Counted from the first letter of the stretch, positions 17,569-29,200 are shown. The stretch: 64,000 nt of DNA from Pseudomonadota bacterium (GCA_021805545.1 JAJZFB010000046.1:62001-126000); one strand, 5' to 3'. Made by a program: numbers and translations. The notes: a model not told the origin generated them from the letters alone.

Positions 17569-20286
17569 TTACGCGGCCTCAGCCTCGGCGGAACGCTCCG
17601 CGCCGAAGAGGAAGTCGATGTCATCCGCATTGAAGGCCAGGCTGCCGCCTTCCTGGAAGGCGATGGCGGCCAGCTCCGCCTTGCGCTGCTGCAATTCGAG
17701 TATCCGCTCCTCAACTGTATCGGTCGCGATGAGCTTATACACGAACACCGATTTGGTCTGGCCAATGCGGTGGGCGCGGTCGGAGGCCTGGGCTTCCACG
17801 GCCGGATTCCACCATGGGTCGTAATGAATTACCGTATCGGCGGAGATCAGGTTAAGCCCGCGCCCGCCTGCTTTCAGCGAGATAAGGAAAAGCGGCACCT
17901 TGCCGGCCTCGAAGGTCTGCACCGGCGTGGCGCGGTCGCGCGTATCGCCGCGCAATTCCACGAAGGGAATGCCCGCCTCGTGCAAACGCGGCTTGATGAG
18001 GTCGAGCATGGAGGTGAATTGCGAGAAAACAAGAATCCGCCGCCCTTCCGGGATCAGCTCCGAGATCATCTCCATCAAATCATCCAGCTTCGCCGAGCTT
18101 TCCGTGCCGCGCGATTGGCCCAGCCGCACCAAGCGCGGGTCGCAGCAGGCCTGGCGCAGTTTCAGCAGCGCATCCAGCACAATCACGCGGCTTTGCGCCA
18201 AGGTACGCTCGGCCATCTGCTCGCGCACCGTCTCGTACAACGTGCCGCGAATGGTCTCGTAAAGTTCACGCTGGTCCGGCGCCAGGGTAATACGGCGCAG
18301 GATGGTATGTTTCGGTGGCAATTCGGTTGCCACCTCCTGCTTGGTACGGCGCAGAATGAAGGGCGAGATGCGCTGCACCAGCTGCGCGCGGCATTCCGGG
18401 TCGCCATTTTTTTCAATGGGCGTGCGGAAGCGCTTGGTAAAGCCGCGCCGGTCGCCCAAAAGCCCAGGCATGAGGAAGGCGAATTGCGACCACAGCTCGT
18501 CGAGGTTATTCTCGATCGGCGTGCCGGAGAGGCAGATTTTGTTGGTTGTTTTAAGCTGGCACACAGCACGGGTGGCGCGCGCCTCGGGGCTTTTAATGGC
18601 CTGGGCTTCGTCCAGCACCACCACATGCCAGGGCAGATGCTTCATCACTTCAATATCGCGCGTCAGCACCGTGTAGGTTGTCACAACAACATTCACGTCA
18701 TCCAGCTTCTCGCGCTTCTCATGCCGCTCCAGCCCGTGCAGCACCACCGTGTTAAGGTGTGGCGCGAATTTGCTAAGCTCCGCCGTCCAGTTCGCAATCA
18801 GCGAGGTAGGCACAACAATAAGCGCTGGCGACGTCAGCCGCCCTTCTGCATGTTCCACGCAAATATTGGCGATGGTCTGCGCCGTTTTGCCCAGGCCCAT
18901 ATCATCGGCCAGGAACCCGCCCAGCCCATGGCTGGCCAGATGCTGCAACCAGTCCACACCATATTGCTGGTAAGGGCGGAGCTGGCCCTTGAAGGTCTCT
19001 GGAACCTCAACCGGAATGATCTCCGGTTCGCCCCTGAACCGCTCGACATAAGCCTCGATATCCGCCGCATTGGCCCAGGAGGTGGTGAGCACATCCTCCA
19101 GCTCCAGCACGGTGGCGGCAGCACCCATGGGCAGCACCAGCGTTTTTTCCGCCGTGCGCCCCGCCGCTTCTATCAGGTCGCCCATCACCGCCAGCAGGCG
19201 TTTGATTCGCTCCGCCGGCAGCTTGATGACGCGGCCATCATCCAGCGAGGTGATAATCTCGCCTTCAACAATCTGCGCCGCATCGATGCCGCCACGCGCC
19301 AGCAAATGCTCCAGAATGGGCAGAAGCGGGTGGCGCTCGCCGTCAATCTCGATGCCGAATTCCAGGCTGAACGTGCCCTTCTCGCCATCCTCCACCGTCA
19401 CATCGATATTGCCGACATTCTCGGCCAGTTGCGGGCCGAAATTCGCGTCTATATGGCTCTGCCAGCCCAGCGCGGTCAGCTCGGGTATTCTTACGGCAAC
19501 AAAATGGTGCCATTTGCTCGCCGCCTCCTGCCCGCGGAAGGTGAGCACGCGCTGGCCACGGGCAGATTTACCATCCGCCACGCGCATCTGCACCAAGCCA
19601 TCGGGGCGCAGCGCATCCAGCGCCTCGCCCTCCGCCGCTATATCGCGGCGGATAAAGGCAATCTGCCCGCCGGAGCGGATGCGGATGAACTGGTTCTCAT
19701 CCGCGCCATCCACACGCACGCCGCCATAGTCAAAATCCAGCGTCAGCACGTCGATCATGCGCGGGCGGTTATACTCATCCGGCCCGTGCACGCGGCGTAA
19801 ATGCAGCACGGGGGTGCAGGCGCGCTCCAATACCGTGGCCCCGGCTTCCGGCGCGTCGGGCATAACCGGCGCTATAATCACCGCCGGGCGCGCCCGGCGG
19901 CCCGTGGCGCGTATGCGCGGCGGCGGCGGCGGGCCGGGCGGGCGCTCACGCGCCGGGATGATCGTGTCGATCATGCTCTTCGGCTCGGGCTTGCGCAGTT
20001 CGGGGAATTTGGCCAAGGCGGCCAAAGCGGTAGCGGCCAGATGCCGGCAGCCGCGCTCGCCGCAGGTGCATTCACGCTCGGCAAAAGAGATCCGGCTGCC
20101 CTTTCTCTCGGGTGTCACGGTGCAGGTACGGCGCGTGCCATCCATGTCTTCCACCACGCCGTCGATGGTATCGCCCTGCAGGCTCACATCCTTCACGAAG
20201 CCCAGAGCAATGACACTCTGCGCCCTGCGGAGCACCGTGGCGTCGAAAACCCGGTCAAAATCCTCGGCGGAAAACGGCACCGGCAT
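17569..20286 (-). CDS. SWIM zinc-finger plus SNF2-family helicase/ATPase
   Basis: 905 residues. An N-terminal SWIM finger (CTCGERGC...H, Cys73/Cys75/Cys80/His82) is followed by a long beta-rich linker and an SNF2 ATPase core. Walker A is DDMGLGKT (Lys467), motif II is DEAQ (Asp559), and SGTPIENNLDELWSQF, LVFSQFTSMLDLI and DRAHRIGQ mark the second RecA lobe. Such proteins translocate on duplex DNA and occur widely in bacteria as housekeeping or stress remodelers, also in phage defence. No nuclease or methylase partner is adjacent, so a defence role is not supported. It is followed by sulfotransferase on the same strand. Confidence 0.9.
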   Translation of the reverse strand: MPVPFSAEDFDRVFDATVLRRAQSVIALGFVKDVSLQGDTIDGVVEDMDGTRRTCTVTPERKGSRISFAERECTCGERGCRHLAATALAALAKFPELRKPEPKSMIDTIIPARERPPGPPPPPRIRATGRRARPAVIIAPVMPDAPEAGATVLERACTPVLHLRRVHGPDEYNRPRMIDVLTLDFDYGGVRVDGADENQFIRIRSGGQIAFIRRDIAAEGEALDALRPDGLVQMRVADGKSARGQRVLTFRGQEAASKWHHFVAVRIPELTALGWQSHIDANFGPQLAENVGNIDVTVEDGEKGTFSLEFGIEIDGERHPLLPILEHLLARGGIDAAQIVEGEIITSLDDGRVIKLPAERIKRLLAVMGDLIEAAGRTAEKTLVLPMGAAATVLELEDVLTTSWANAADIEAYVERFRGEPEIIPVEVPETFKGQLRPYQQYGVDWLQHLASHGLGGFLADDMGLGKTAQTIANICVEHAEGRLTSPALIVVPTSLIANWTAELSKFAPHLNTVVLHGLERHEKREKLDDVNVVVTTYTVLTRDIEVMKHLPWHVVVLDEAQAIKSPEARATRAVCQLKTTNKICLSGTPIENNLDELWSQFAFLMPGLLGDRRGFTKRFRTPIEKNGDPECRAQLVQRISPFILRRTKQEVATELPPKHTILRRITLAPDQRELYETIRGTLYETVREQMAERTLAQSRVIVLDALLKLRQACCDPRLVRLGQSRGTESSAKLDDLMEMISELIPEGRRILVFSQFTSMLDLIKPRLHEAGIPFVELRGDTRDRATPVQTFEAGKVPLFLISLKAGGRGLNLISADTVIHYDPWWNPAVEAQASDRAHRIGQTKSVFVYKLIATDTVEERILELQQRKAELAAIAFQEGGSLAFNADDIDFLFGAERSAEAEAA

Positions 20287-20379
20287 CGTCTTTACTCGCT
20301 CCTCAAACTCGTCCGGGCCGCGCCCGCGTCACTCCCCGGATGAGCCGGGCCAACGGGTGTAATACCCTATTCACGCCAA

Positions 20380-20440
20380 AAGGCGAGAGGAAATAGAAGA
20401 ATTTTCGCCTACGTTACGGCGCTATTTCAGCAGCGCCGTA
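20380..20440 (-). terminator. Candidate terminator hairpins after nadE
   Basis: TACGGCGC/GCGCCGTA (20415-20440) overlaps the nadE stop. A second stem AGGCGA/TCGCCT (20381-20410) followed by a short T run on the minus strand lies just beyond. The latter is the better terminator, though its loop is long. Confidence 0.4.
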
Positions 20441-22086
20441 AACCCGTTGGTCAGCGGGTAGCGCCTGTCGCGCCCAAACGCGCGGGAGGTAATCTTCACC
20501 CCCGGCGGGGCCTGGCGGCGCTTATATTCCGCCCGGTCCAGCAGCTTTTGCACCCGCAGCACGGTGGCCCGGCCGAACCCCGCCGCCACAATTTCGTCGG
20601 GCGATTTCTCACCCTCGATCAGATGCTCCAAAATCGCATCCAGCACCTCATAAGGCGGCAGGCTGTCCTGGTCCGTCTGGTTGGGGCGCAGCTCCGCGCT
20701 GGGCGGCTTGGTGATGATGCGCTCCGGCATGGCCGGGCCGGGCTTGGTGAGCGCGCCCGCCGGGTGGTGCGTGTTGCGCCAGCGCGAAAGGGCGAAGACG
20801 GTCATCTTGTAGATGTCCTTCAACACCGAATACCCGCCGCACATATCGCCATACAGCGTGGCATAGCCCACCGACATTTCAGACTTATTGCCCGTTGTAA
20901 GCAGCATCGGCCCGAATTTGTTGGACAAAGCCATGAGAATCAGCCCGCGCGCGCGGGACTGTATATTCTCCTCGGTAATATCCGGCGCGCGGTTGCCAAA
21001 AGCCGGGGCCAGCGCCTCGGCAAACGCCGCCATGGGGCCAGAGATGGGAATGGTCTCATACGGAATCCCCAGCATCTCCGCGCAGGACGCCGCATCTTCC
21101 AGCGAATCCTGCGAGGTATAGGGGCTGGGCAGCATTACCGCGCGCACGCGCTCCGGCCCCAGCGCATCGGCGGCCACGGCGGCGGAAATGGCGGAGTCGA
21201 TACCGCCGGAAAGCCCCAGCACCACGCCGGGAAAGCCGTTTTTGTTCACGTAATCGCGCAGGCCCCACATCATGGCCTGGTAGATCAGCTCCAGCCGCTC
21301 CGGCTCCGGCGGCAAAGCCTGGGGCGCGCAGCGCAGCCCGGCTTCCGTGCGGGTCCAGATGGTCAGCGTCACCGCCTCCTGGAAATAGGGCATCTGCACG
21401 GCAAGGGTGCGGTCGGCATTCAGCACGAAGGAGGCGCCGTCGAACACCACCTCATCCTGCCCGCACACCATGGCGGCGAACATATAGGGCAGGCCGGTTT
21501 CCACCACACGCTGCACGGCCAGGGTCACGCGGCGGTTCTGCTTGCCATCCTCAAAAGGTGAGCCATTGATGGAGAGCAGCATTTCCGCGCCGGTTTCCGT
21601 CAGCGTCTCGGATACGCAGGGCAGCCACCAATCCTCGCAGATCATAAGCCCGATGCGGAAGCCCCGGAACACCACCGGCCCAGGCGCCGGGCCAGGCTGG
21701 AACACGCGCTTTTCATCAAACACGCCGTAATTGGGCAACTCCACCTTGGCCCGCCGCGCGGTAATTTTGCCGCCTTCCAGCAGAAACGCGGCATTATGCA
21801 GCGCCTCACCATTACGCCAGGGCAGGCCCACAATCACCCCCGGCCCGCCATCCGCCGTGTCCTTCGCCAATTCCTCCGCCGCTGCCTCGCAAGCCGCGAC
21901 AAAAGCGGGCTTCAGCACCAAATCCTCCGGCGGATACCCCGCGATGGAAAGCTCCGGCGTGACCACCAGATCTGCCCCCAGCGCCGCGCCCTTGGCCCGC
22001 GCCGCGCGGATGGCGGCCACGTTTTTGTCGATAGCGCCAAGATGCAGATTCATCTGCGCGATGGCGATTTTAAGGGTGTCAGTCAT
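20422..22086 (-). CDS. nadE: Glutamine-dependent NAD+ synthetase
   Basis: 554 residues with two domains. The N-terminal nitrilase-type glutaminase (1-about 265) shows TPELSIAGYPPEDL, the Lys region AKVELPNYGVFDEKR and the catalytic Cys in LMICEDWW. The C-terminal ATP-pyrophosphatase has the P-loop LSGGIDSA and TTGNKSEMSVGY. It amidates deamido-NAD in the cytoplasm. pncB, acting in the same pathway, follows upstream at 22.3-23.4 kb, separated only by a REP pair, so this is a small NAD-salvage neighbourhood. Confidence 0.96.
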   Translation of the reverse strand: MTDTLKIAIAQMNLHLGAIDKNVAAIRAARAKGAALGADLVVTPELSIAGYPPEDLVLKPAFVAACEAAAEELAKDTADGGPGVIVGLPWRNGEALHNAAFLLEGGKITARRAKVELPNYGVFDEKRVFQPGPAPGPVVFRGFRIGLMICEDWWLPCVSETLTETGAEMLLSINGSPFEDGKQNRRVTLAVQRVVETGLPYMFAAMVCGQDEVVFDGASFVLNADRTLAVQMPYFQEAVTLTIWTRTEAGLRCAPQALPPEPERLELIYQAMMWGLRDYVNKNGFPGVVLGLSGGIDSAISAAVAADALGPERVRAVMLPSPYTSQDSLEDAASCAEMLGIPYETIPISGPMAAFAEALAPAFGNRAPDITEENIQSRARGLILMALSNKFGPMLLTTGNKSEMSVGYATLYGDMCGGYSVLKDIYKMTVFALSRWRNTHHPAGALTKPGPAMPERIITKPPSAELRPNQTDQDSLPPYEVLDAILEHLIEGEKSPDEIVAAGFGRATVLRVQKLLDRAEYKRRQAPPGVKITSRAFGRDRRYPLTNGFTALLK

Positions 22087-22115
22087 GCAGGCTCATTGTC
22101 AGTAGAGACTATAGG

Positions 22116-22217
22116 CGTCACCACGAGCATAGCGTGGCGGTCCATCTTTCGGGGCATCACCCCAAACACACGTTCGTGGCCTGGAAGATGGACCGCCGCG
22201 CTGCGCGCGCGGTGACG
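22116..22217. repeat. Inverted pair of REP-like elements (BIME-like)
   Basis: CGTCACCACGAGCATAGCGT then GGCGGTCCATCTT (from 22116) is mirrored by a near-identical unit on the other strand ending at 22217 (reverse strand CGTCACCGCGCGCGCAGCGC then GGCGGTCCATCTTCC). The two form one long imperfect palindrome with a ~30-nt central spacer. It fills the gap between pncB and nadE and could stabilise or terminate the transcript. Confidence 0.75.
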
Positions 22218-22257
22218 TAGAAACACGCAGGCCACCGCTCTGAGGCGATTAACCGCC

Positions 22258-23394
22258 TCACCCACGCCCCGGCCCCCGCAGCAGAAACTCACGCCCGATC
22301 TTCACGCGCGGCGTGCCGTCATAGGCAATAATATCCGCCGTGGCGTAGGTCTCGCTCCAGATTTCAGGAATAAAGCTCCCCGTCCCCACCACATCAATCG
22401 GCGCCCCGGCATCGGCCATCACCGAGCATTTTTCCATGCCAAAGCCAGAGGACGCCACAATCCGCACCGCGCCGAACCCGGCTTGGTCCAGTGCCTCGCG
22501 CATGCGCCAGATGGCGGCGGCGGAAACGCCGGTGCCGATAAGGTAGCGCAGCTCGCTCTGGCTGCGGTAGCGGCGCAAAGCGGTGGGGGCATGGCGCTCC
22601 AGCACGGCGTAGCTCTCCTGCGGGTCCAGCCCTTCCAAAAACCGCCCGCCATGCGTGTCCAGCCGCACGGCAAGCCGCCCGGCCTGCGCCATATCCCTAA
22701 AGCGGCGGCACACTTCCAGCGCATCCGTCACCTCGCGCCCGAAATAATCCACCAGCACGGTCAAATCATCATGCGGAAAGCGTTCCACGAACATTTCCGC
22801 CGCGCGCAAGGTGGAGCCGGCATAGCCAATCAGCGCATGGGGCATGGTGCCGTAGCCAACGGGGGCGCCGAAATAATGCGCCGTCCAGTCATTGGCGTTG
22901 CCGGTAAAGCCCTTCGCCCCTTCCTTCTGCGCGGCGCGCGAGCCAACGGCGGCGGCATAGGCCATAATCTCCTGCATTTCCGCCCCGGCACAATGCCTTG
23001 CATCCATGGCCAGAAAGGCCGCGCGCGGCAGGGCCATGCACATCTGGAACGCATTATGCGCCGCCACACAGGCAGCACCTATTTTCTGCAGGGCCAGCGT
23101 CTCAAGGTCGGAAAGTGCCGCGAAGGAGCCGGTAACATAAACCAGCGGCTCGCCAGCCCCCACCCATTCACCCTCCGGGTGCAGCAGCTCAATCTCGAAT
23201 TCCTGCCCGCGCTCGCGCGCCACAGCTTGCAGCCACTCCACCATCAGCACCGGGGCCGAGACCACCGGGCGGCGCAGGAAGATGGCGTAAGTTACCCGCG
23301 CATCGCCGAATTTTTCGGCAATGGCACGGGTGCGGTTGAAATACGTGTCGGTGCGGGCAGCTATGTCCGCATCGCGCAAGGGTGCTGGAATCAC
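22258..23394 (-). CDS. pncB: Nicotinate phosphoribosyltransferase
   Basis: 378 residues. It forms nicotinate mononucleotide from nicotinate and PRPP. Recognisable blocks are [40 protein letters not shown] and [10 protein letters not shown]. The GTG start overlaps the DAHP synthase TGA by four bases, so it is translationally coupled to aroG. The phosphorylated active-site His region (GTMPHA) is intact. Confidence 0.93.
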   Translation of the reverse strand: MIPAPLRDADIAARTDTYFNRTRAIAEKFGDARVTYAIFLRRPVVSAPVLMVEWLQAVARERGQEFEIELLHPEGEWVGAGEPLVYVTGSFAALSDLETLALQKIGAACVAAHNAFQMCMALPRAAFLAMDARHCAGAEMQEIMAYAAAVGSRAAQKEGAKGFTGNANDWTAHYFGAPVGYGTMPHALIGYAGSTLRAAEMFVERFPHDDLTVLVDYFGREVTDALEVCRRFRDMAQAGRLAVRLDTHGGRFLEGLDPQESYAVLERHAPTALRRYRSQSELRYLIGTGVSAAAIWRMREALDQAGFGAVRIVASSGFGMEKCSVMADAGAPIDVVGTGSFIPEIWSETYATADIIAYDGTPRVKIGREFLLRGPGRG

Positions 23395-24782
23395 GCGGCG
23401 GCCCGCTTGGCGCGGCGCGCCTTCAACTCCTCCGCCAGGTAAAACGCCACTTCCAGCGATTGCTCGGCATTCAGCCGCGGGTCGCAGAAGGTCTCGTAAG
23501 CCGCACCCAGATCATCCTCGGAAAGCCCGCGCGCGCCGCCCACACATTCGGTCACGTTGCGCCCGGTCATCTCCAGATGCGCGCCGCCCGCCACCGTGCC
23601 CTCGGCCTCATGCGCGTCGAAAAAGCCGCGCAGCTCGGTCACGATGTCGTCGAACCGGCGGGTCTTTATCTTGGCGGCGGTGGTAATGCCGTTGCCATGC
23701 ATGGCATCGCACAGCCATACCGGCGCGCGCCCCGCGCGCTTCACGGCGCGCAGCAGCGGCGGCAGCTTGTCCGCCACCTTGCCGGCGCCCATGCGGGCAA
23801 TCAGCGTCAGCCGCCCCGGCTCATTCTCTGGGTCGAGACTATCCATAATCCGCAGCAGGTCATCCACCTCCATCGAGGGGCCAACCTTCATGCCGATGGG
23901 GTTGCGTATGCCGCGCATGAATTCCACATGCGCGCCCTCGGCCTGGCGGGTGCGGTCGCCAATCCACAAAAAATGCGCCGAGCAGGCATAGTAATCGCCC
24001 GTGGTGGAATCCACCCGTGTCAGCGCCTGCTCATAAGGCAGCAGCAGCGCCTCGTGGCTGGTGTAAAAATCCGTCTCGCGGATTTGCGGCGTGGTGGCGC
24101 TATCCAGCCCGCACGCGGCCATAAAACGCAAAGTCTCGTCGATGCGCGCCGACAAATCCTGGTAGCGTTCCGCCAGCGGCGAGCTTTTTACAAAATCCAG
24201 GTTCCAGCGGTGCACCTCGTGCAAATCGGCATACCCGCCAGAGGCAAAGGCGCGCAGCAGGTTAAGCGTGCCGGCGGATTGGAAATAACCAAACTCCATG
24301 CGGCTGGCATCGGGGATACGCGCCGCGGGCGAGAATTCCGGGCCGTTGATGATGTCGCCACGGTAAGAGGGCAACGTGACGCCGCCCATCGTCTCGGTAT
24401 CCGAGGAGCGCGGCTTGGCGAATTGCCCGGCCATGCGGCCCAGCTTAACCACCGGCAGCGCGCCGCCATAGGTGAGCACCACCGCCATCTGCAGCAGCAC
24501 GCGGAACGTGTCGCGGATAATGTTGGCGGTGAAATCGCCAAAGCTCTCGGCGCAATCGCCGCCTTGCAGCACAAATGCCTCGCCCTTGGCCGCCCGCGCC
24601 AGGTGGGACTTAAGGTTGCGCGCCTCGCCCGCAAAAACCAGCGGCGGAAAGCGGGTCAACCGGGCTTCCATGGCGGCGAGCCGGTCCGGATCGGGATAGC
24701 TCGGCACCTGCTTGATGGGGCAGTTGCGCCAGCTTCCGGGTGTCCAGCCAGCATTCAGCGCGGCTGGGTTGATCGTATCCAT
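23391..24782 (-). CDS. Class II (plant-type) 3-deoxy-7-phosphoheptulonate synthase
   Basis: 463 residues. It condenses PEP and erythrose 4-phosphate in the first step of the shikimate pathway. Class II markers are [56 protein letters not shown] and [15 protein letters not shown]. Start ATG 24782 is preceded by GGAGAG; an ATG six codons upstream is less likely. It is the first gene of a two-gene unit with pncB. It bears no resemblance to the AroF/G/H class I type. Confidence 0.95.
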   Translation of the reverse strand: MDTINPAALNAGWTPGSWRNCPIKQVPSYPDPDRLAAMEARLTRFPPLVFAGEARNLKSHLARAAKGEAFVLQGGDCAESFGDFTANIIRDTFRVLLQMAVVLTYGGALPVVKLGRMAGQFAKPRSSDTETMGGVTLPSYRGDIINGPEFSPAARIPDASRMEFGYFQSAGTLNLLRAFASGGYADLHEVHRWNLDFVKSSPLAERYQDLSARIDETLRFMAACGLDSATTPQIRETDFYTSHEALLLPYEQALTRVDSTTGDYYACSAHFLWIGDRTRQAEGAHVEFMRGIRNPIGMKVGPSMEVDDLLRIMDSLDPENEPGRLTLIARMGAGKVADKLPPLLRAVKRAGRAPVWLCDAMHGNGITTAAKIKTRRFDDIVTELRGFFDAHEAEGTVAGGAHLEMTGRNVTECVGGARGLSEDDLGAAYETFCDPRLNAEQSLEVAFYLAEELKARRAKRAAA

Positions 24783-24838
24783 GGTCTCTCCAAGAGGCAT
24801 CCTACCGGGCCTTTATAGTCAATTATGTTAGCGCAAGG

Positions 24839-26206
24839 CTACACTGGGCCAATGCCCGGCCCGGCAACCCTGGTCTGTGTCCGCAACGTCACAAACTCCT
24901 CCGCCGCCGTGGGGTGTATGCCAATGGTGCGGTCGAAATCCGCCTTCGTGGCCCCGGCGATCATCGCCACGGCCAGGCCCTGCATAATCTCGGGCGCGTC
25001 CTCGCCCAGCATATGCGCGCCCAGTACTTTGTCGGTGGCCTCGTCCACCACCAGCTTCATCAGCGTCTTGCGCACCCGGCCGGTAAGCTGGTGGCGCATG
25101 GGGGTAAAGCGCGTCACAAACACCCTCACCCTGCGCTCGCGCGCCGCGTCTTCCTCCGTCAGCCCCACCGTGGCGATGGGCGGGATCGAGAACACGGCGG
25201 TCGGCACAGTGGCCAGGCTCACCCCGCGCGCCTTGTTGCCAAACAGCGTGTCAGCCAGCGCATGGCCTTCAGCGGTGGCCACGGGGGTCAGGTTCAGCCG
25301 GTCCGTCACATCGCCCAGCGCGTAGATGTTGGGCACAGAGGTGGCGAAATCCGGCCCCACCAGCACTTCACCCTTTTCGCCCAGCTTCACCCCCGCCTCG
25401 TCCAGCCCCAGCCCCTTGGTATTGGCGGCGCGGCCGGTGGCGAAGAACACCAGATCAACCTCAACGCAGGTGGTATCGCTCAGGCTCAGCCGCTTGCCGG
25501 TTTCCGTCTGGGCGATGGCCGTAGGCACCGTGTCGGGGTGCAGCACAACGCCGTTTGCCGCCAGCGCCTCGGCCAGCCCCTCGCGCAAATCAATATCGAA
25601 CCCGCGCAGCGGCAAAGGCTGGCGGTAGATGAGATGCGTTTCCGCCCCCAGCCCGGCGAAAACCCCGGCAAATTCCACGGCAATATAGCCGCTGCCGATA
25701 ATGGCAACGCGCTTGGGCATTTCCGGCAGGTAAAACGCATCGTCAGAAATAATGGCATGTTCCGCGCCGGGAATCTCCAGCCCGGTGGGATGGCCGCCCG
25801 TGGCGATGACGATCTTCTCCGCCGTTACGCGCGCGCCGCCTACATCCAGCGTATGCGCATCTATCAGCCGGGCGCGGGCATCGAAAATTTTCGCGCCCGC
25901 ATTCTCCAGCAGGCGGCGGTAAATGCCGTTCAGCCGCCCAATTTCCTTATCCTTGGCCGCAATCAGCGCCTGCCAATCATGCGCGCCGGGGGCGGCATCC
26001 CAGCCAAAGCCGCGTGCATCTTCGGCATTGGCGCCATATTCGGCCGCCATCACCAGAAACTTTTTGGGCACGCAGCCAATATTCACGCATGTACCGCCCC
26101 AGAAGCGGCTTTCCGCCACGCCCACGCGCGCGCCATGCCCGGCGGCAATACGCGCGCAACGCACGCCAGCCGAGCCGCCACCAATCACAAACAGGTCGAA
26201 ATCCAT
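24839..26206 (-). CDS. gor: Glutathione reductase (class I pyridine nucleotide-disulfide oxidoreductase)
   Basis: 455 residues. The FAD-binding GGGSAGVRCAR lies near the N-terminus, the redox-active pair is Cys40-Cys45 in GGTCVNIGC, the NADPH domain shows GSGYIAVEFAGVFAGLG, and the C-terminal HPTAAEEFVT carries the catalytic His-Glu. This combination fits glutathione reductase better than mercuric or lipoyl enzymes. With gshB at 5.9 kb it gives this genome a glutathione system. The start at 26206 matches the family N-terminus. Confidence 0.92.
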   Translation of the reverse strand: MDFDLFVIGGGSAGVRCARIAAGHGARVGVAESRFWGGTCVNIGCVPKKFLVMAAEYGANAEDARGFGWDAAPGAHDWQALIAAKDKEIGRLNGIYRRLLENAGAKIFDARARLIDAHTLDVGGARVTAEKIVIATGGHPTGLEIPGAEHAIISDDAFYLPEMPKRVAIIGSGYIAVEFAGVFAGLGAETHLIYRQPLPLRGFDIDLREGLAEALAANGVVLHPDTVPTAIAQTETGKRLSLSDTTCVEVDLVFFATGRAANTKGLGLDEAGVKLGEKGEVLVGPDFATSVPNIYALGDVTDRLNLTPVATAEGHALADTLFGNKARGVSLATVPTAVFSIPPIATVGLTEEDAARERRVRVFVTRFTPMRHQLTGRVRKTLMKLVVDEATDKVLGAHMLGEDAPEIMQGLAVAMIAGATKADFDRTIGIHPTAAEEFVTLRTQTRVAGPGIGPV

Positions 26207-26269
26207 CACTACCCCCGGTTTCGCGGGGTTACGTAGCATCTACGCGCGGCGTTACCAGCCCCGCTTGCG

Positions 26270-29200
26270 TCAGGCGCCTGCCCCCTCCAGCGCGGGCGCA
26301 TGGCCCGCCAGCTCACGCAGCCGGGCCAGAGCGGCGGGGCTGGAGAAAAACCGCGCGGGCGTAGCACCCTTGGCCATGGGCTTTATTTTGCCGGCGGCAA
26401 TATCCTCGATGGTCTGCAACACCCCCTCCGGCGTGGCGGGGAACGGCAAAACCACACCGAATTTCGCGGCGCGCACCCTGTCCGCCGGGGCGCCTATATC
26501 GGGCACGAGCGGGATGAAGCCATGCTTCACCAGCTCGGAGAGAGTGTAGGAGTAGGTTTCTGGCCAGCCGGGCAGGAACAGCCCCAGCCGCCCCTTGGCC
26601 TCTTCCAGCAAACCGGGCAGCTCCTCTGGCTTATATTTGCCGGTAACGGTCACATTGCCCACCGCTTCCAGCGCCTTGTCGATATCCGTGTAGCCGATGA
26701 CGCGGAAGCTGAGATGCGGATGGGTCAGCCGGGCGCGCCTGGCGATGTCCAGCAGCAGATGCGACCCCTTATGCGGGCCAATTGCGCCGAGCAGGATGAT
26801 CTCGTCATCGCTCCCCGCCCGCGCCTTGGCGGCCACGCCCTCGGCGGGTTCGGGGTGGGGCAGCACCTCCCAGGGCAAGGCGGGAAACTGGCGGGACAAA
26901 TAGCCCGCCGCATTGGCCGAGGGGGCCAGGCGATGGGTGAAGCTGCCCAGCAGCCCAGCCATAACGCCGCGATGCGCCGCCGGGGTAAGCGCCGTCAGGC
27001 GGGAGTTTTCGTGCGCGCCGTCCATCTCCACGCAACGCGCGCATGTGTCCGCATCGGCCCCGCCGCAAAAACGGCCAATGGCGTCGATCATCGTCACGCG
27101 CGGGCAGAAGCTGTAGAAATCATGCGCCCAGAACAGGCTCTCCCGCCCTTGCAGCCAGGCGGTGAAGGCGGCGATAAACCCTTCGGAGAAGCCAAGAATC
27201 TGGTGCACCATCACGCGCACGGGCAATGCCGCGTCCAGCAGGACCAGCAATTCCTCCACCTCGTCCGGCGCGAAACCAGCGCGCAGCAGCGGCGCTTCGG
27301 CATTCAGCACCATCAGCCCGTTTTCGTCCACTGAAAGCGTCAGCACCTGCGCGCCGCCCAAACCGGTAAAGGCCTCAATATCCCGCGCCGCGCGCACCGT
27401 GCCGCCTTCCAGCGCGCTGTTGGACACAACCAGCGCAAAACGCTGCCCCGCCGCCACGGCCTTGGCCAGCCGCGCCGCATCCAGCCCCCAGCGCAGCCGG
27501 CGCAACCCGTCCTCGCGCTCAAACTGCATGATTATGGGCACATATTCCGGGTAAAGCGCATTCAGCCGCGGCATGTTCCGCGCCATCAGGCCGGCGCGCT
27601 CGGTGGTGAAGGAGACGCTCTCCTTATGCTCCACCAGCACCCCGCCCGCCGCCACGTTGCGGTAGCCCAAAGCCGCCGTGCGGGCGCAAAAATCATTCTC
27701 CTCACCATAGCCGCGGCCAAAGGCTTCATCCAGATGCCCAACCCGGCGCAGCACCTCGCCCTTGATGAACATGCAGAAGCCATGGCCGGTCGGCACATCC
27801 TCCACCTTGCCGGCATTGCGCGCCAGCGCCAGCGCCGCCAGCTCGGGCCAGGTTACATCCTCCAGCGCCGCGCGGCATAAATCGGGGTGCGGGTATGAGA
27901 AAATGGTGGCATTGTTGGAAAAGGCCGTAACCGTGCCAATTTCAGGATGCGCCGCCGCCACGCGCTTTATCTCTTCCAGCCCGCCCGCATGCAGCACCGT
28001 ATCCGCGTTCAACAGCAGCACGTCAGAGCCAGAGGCCGTGTTCAAACCCCGGTTCGCGGTGCGGACGAAGCCAAGATTCTCCTGGTTGGTAAGCAGCGTG
28101 ACATTGGGCAGATGCGCGCAGGTCAGCAGCATCGCCGCCATCATCGGCTCTGGCGAGCAATCGTTGATGAGGATCAGATGGTCCGTCTCCGCATTGCGGT
28201 GCGCCAGCACCGAGGCAATACAGGCATGGGTTTCCTCCAGCCCCCGGTAAATGGGGATGATGATGGAAAGCCGCGCGGCTGCCGCCGCAACTGGCTGGCG
28301 TGCCAGCACCGCGCCGTTCTCCGCCCTGGCCCGCGCCATGTAATCGGCCAAAGCCTGGGTCAGCACGGCGCGCTCCCCCGCGCCCAGCCCCGGCAGACCG
28401 AGATGCGCCAGCCGCGCCGCGCGCTGCGCCGCCACCACCGCGGCGGCGCGGCTGGCGGTCAAATAAGGCCCCTCGAACAAATCGCGCGTGCCGCCGGCAA
28501 GGCGCAGGCTCAGCGTCACCGGCATAGTGTCCACCAGCTCCCCCGGCTCCAGCTCAATATCGAAACCCGGCCTCCCCGCCTCGGCGTAAACGGCGCGCAC
28601 ATCCTCACGCGTGAGGACGGTTTTGCCCTCACCCGCCAGCTCGCCGGCGCGGTACACCTCCAGCGCGAAGGCGCGGCCGGGCACGGCGGGGCTAAGCAGC
28701 CAGCCGCCGCAGCGCGTGGCGGAAATAACATCCAGGTTTCCGGCCAGGGGCAGGTGGCACAGGGCCGTGGCAAACACCACGCCATTGGCGCGCAAGGCCA
28801 GCATCATCTCACCCGCGCCAAAACATCTGTCATCCAGGGTGATGGTGAAGCGCGCCGGGCTGAAGAGCGGGTCTGTATCGTCATTGCTGAACGCGCTTTG
28901 CCCGCGCCCCACTTCCTCGCCCCATTGGTTGGTGATGGTGATGAAGGGGCTCGCGAAGCCGGGGATGCGCTCGCTCACCCAGCCCGTTATCCGGTCCTGC
29001 TCCAGCGCCGCCGTGCCATCGTACAAGCCTGGGCCCGTCAGGAAGGGCGAACCGCTGATCTCCTCGCCATTGGCAAGCACATGCAACAGGCGCGGCCCGG
29101 CCTCGGGCGGCAAGGCGATCCGGAAGGCCAATGTGGAGCGGCCAAAACCCAGCGCCTCCAAATCGTCCCGGTGGCGCGAGGCCCGGCCCTTGGCAATCTG

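Noticed and set aside
17770-19800. 676-codon plus-strand frame over the SNF2 helicase
   Set aside because: Complement of the helicase coding frame; composition is typical of shadow frames.
17569-20286. SNF2 helicase as a phage-defence gene
   Set aside because: No nuclease, methylase, phospholipase or other defence partner is adjacent; neighbours are a sulfotransferase and nadE.
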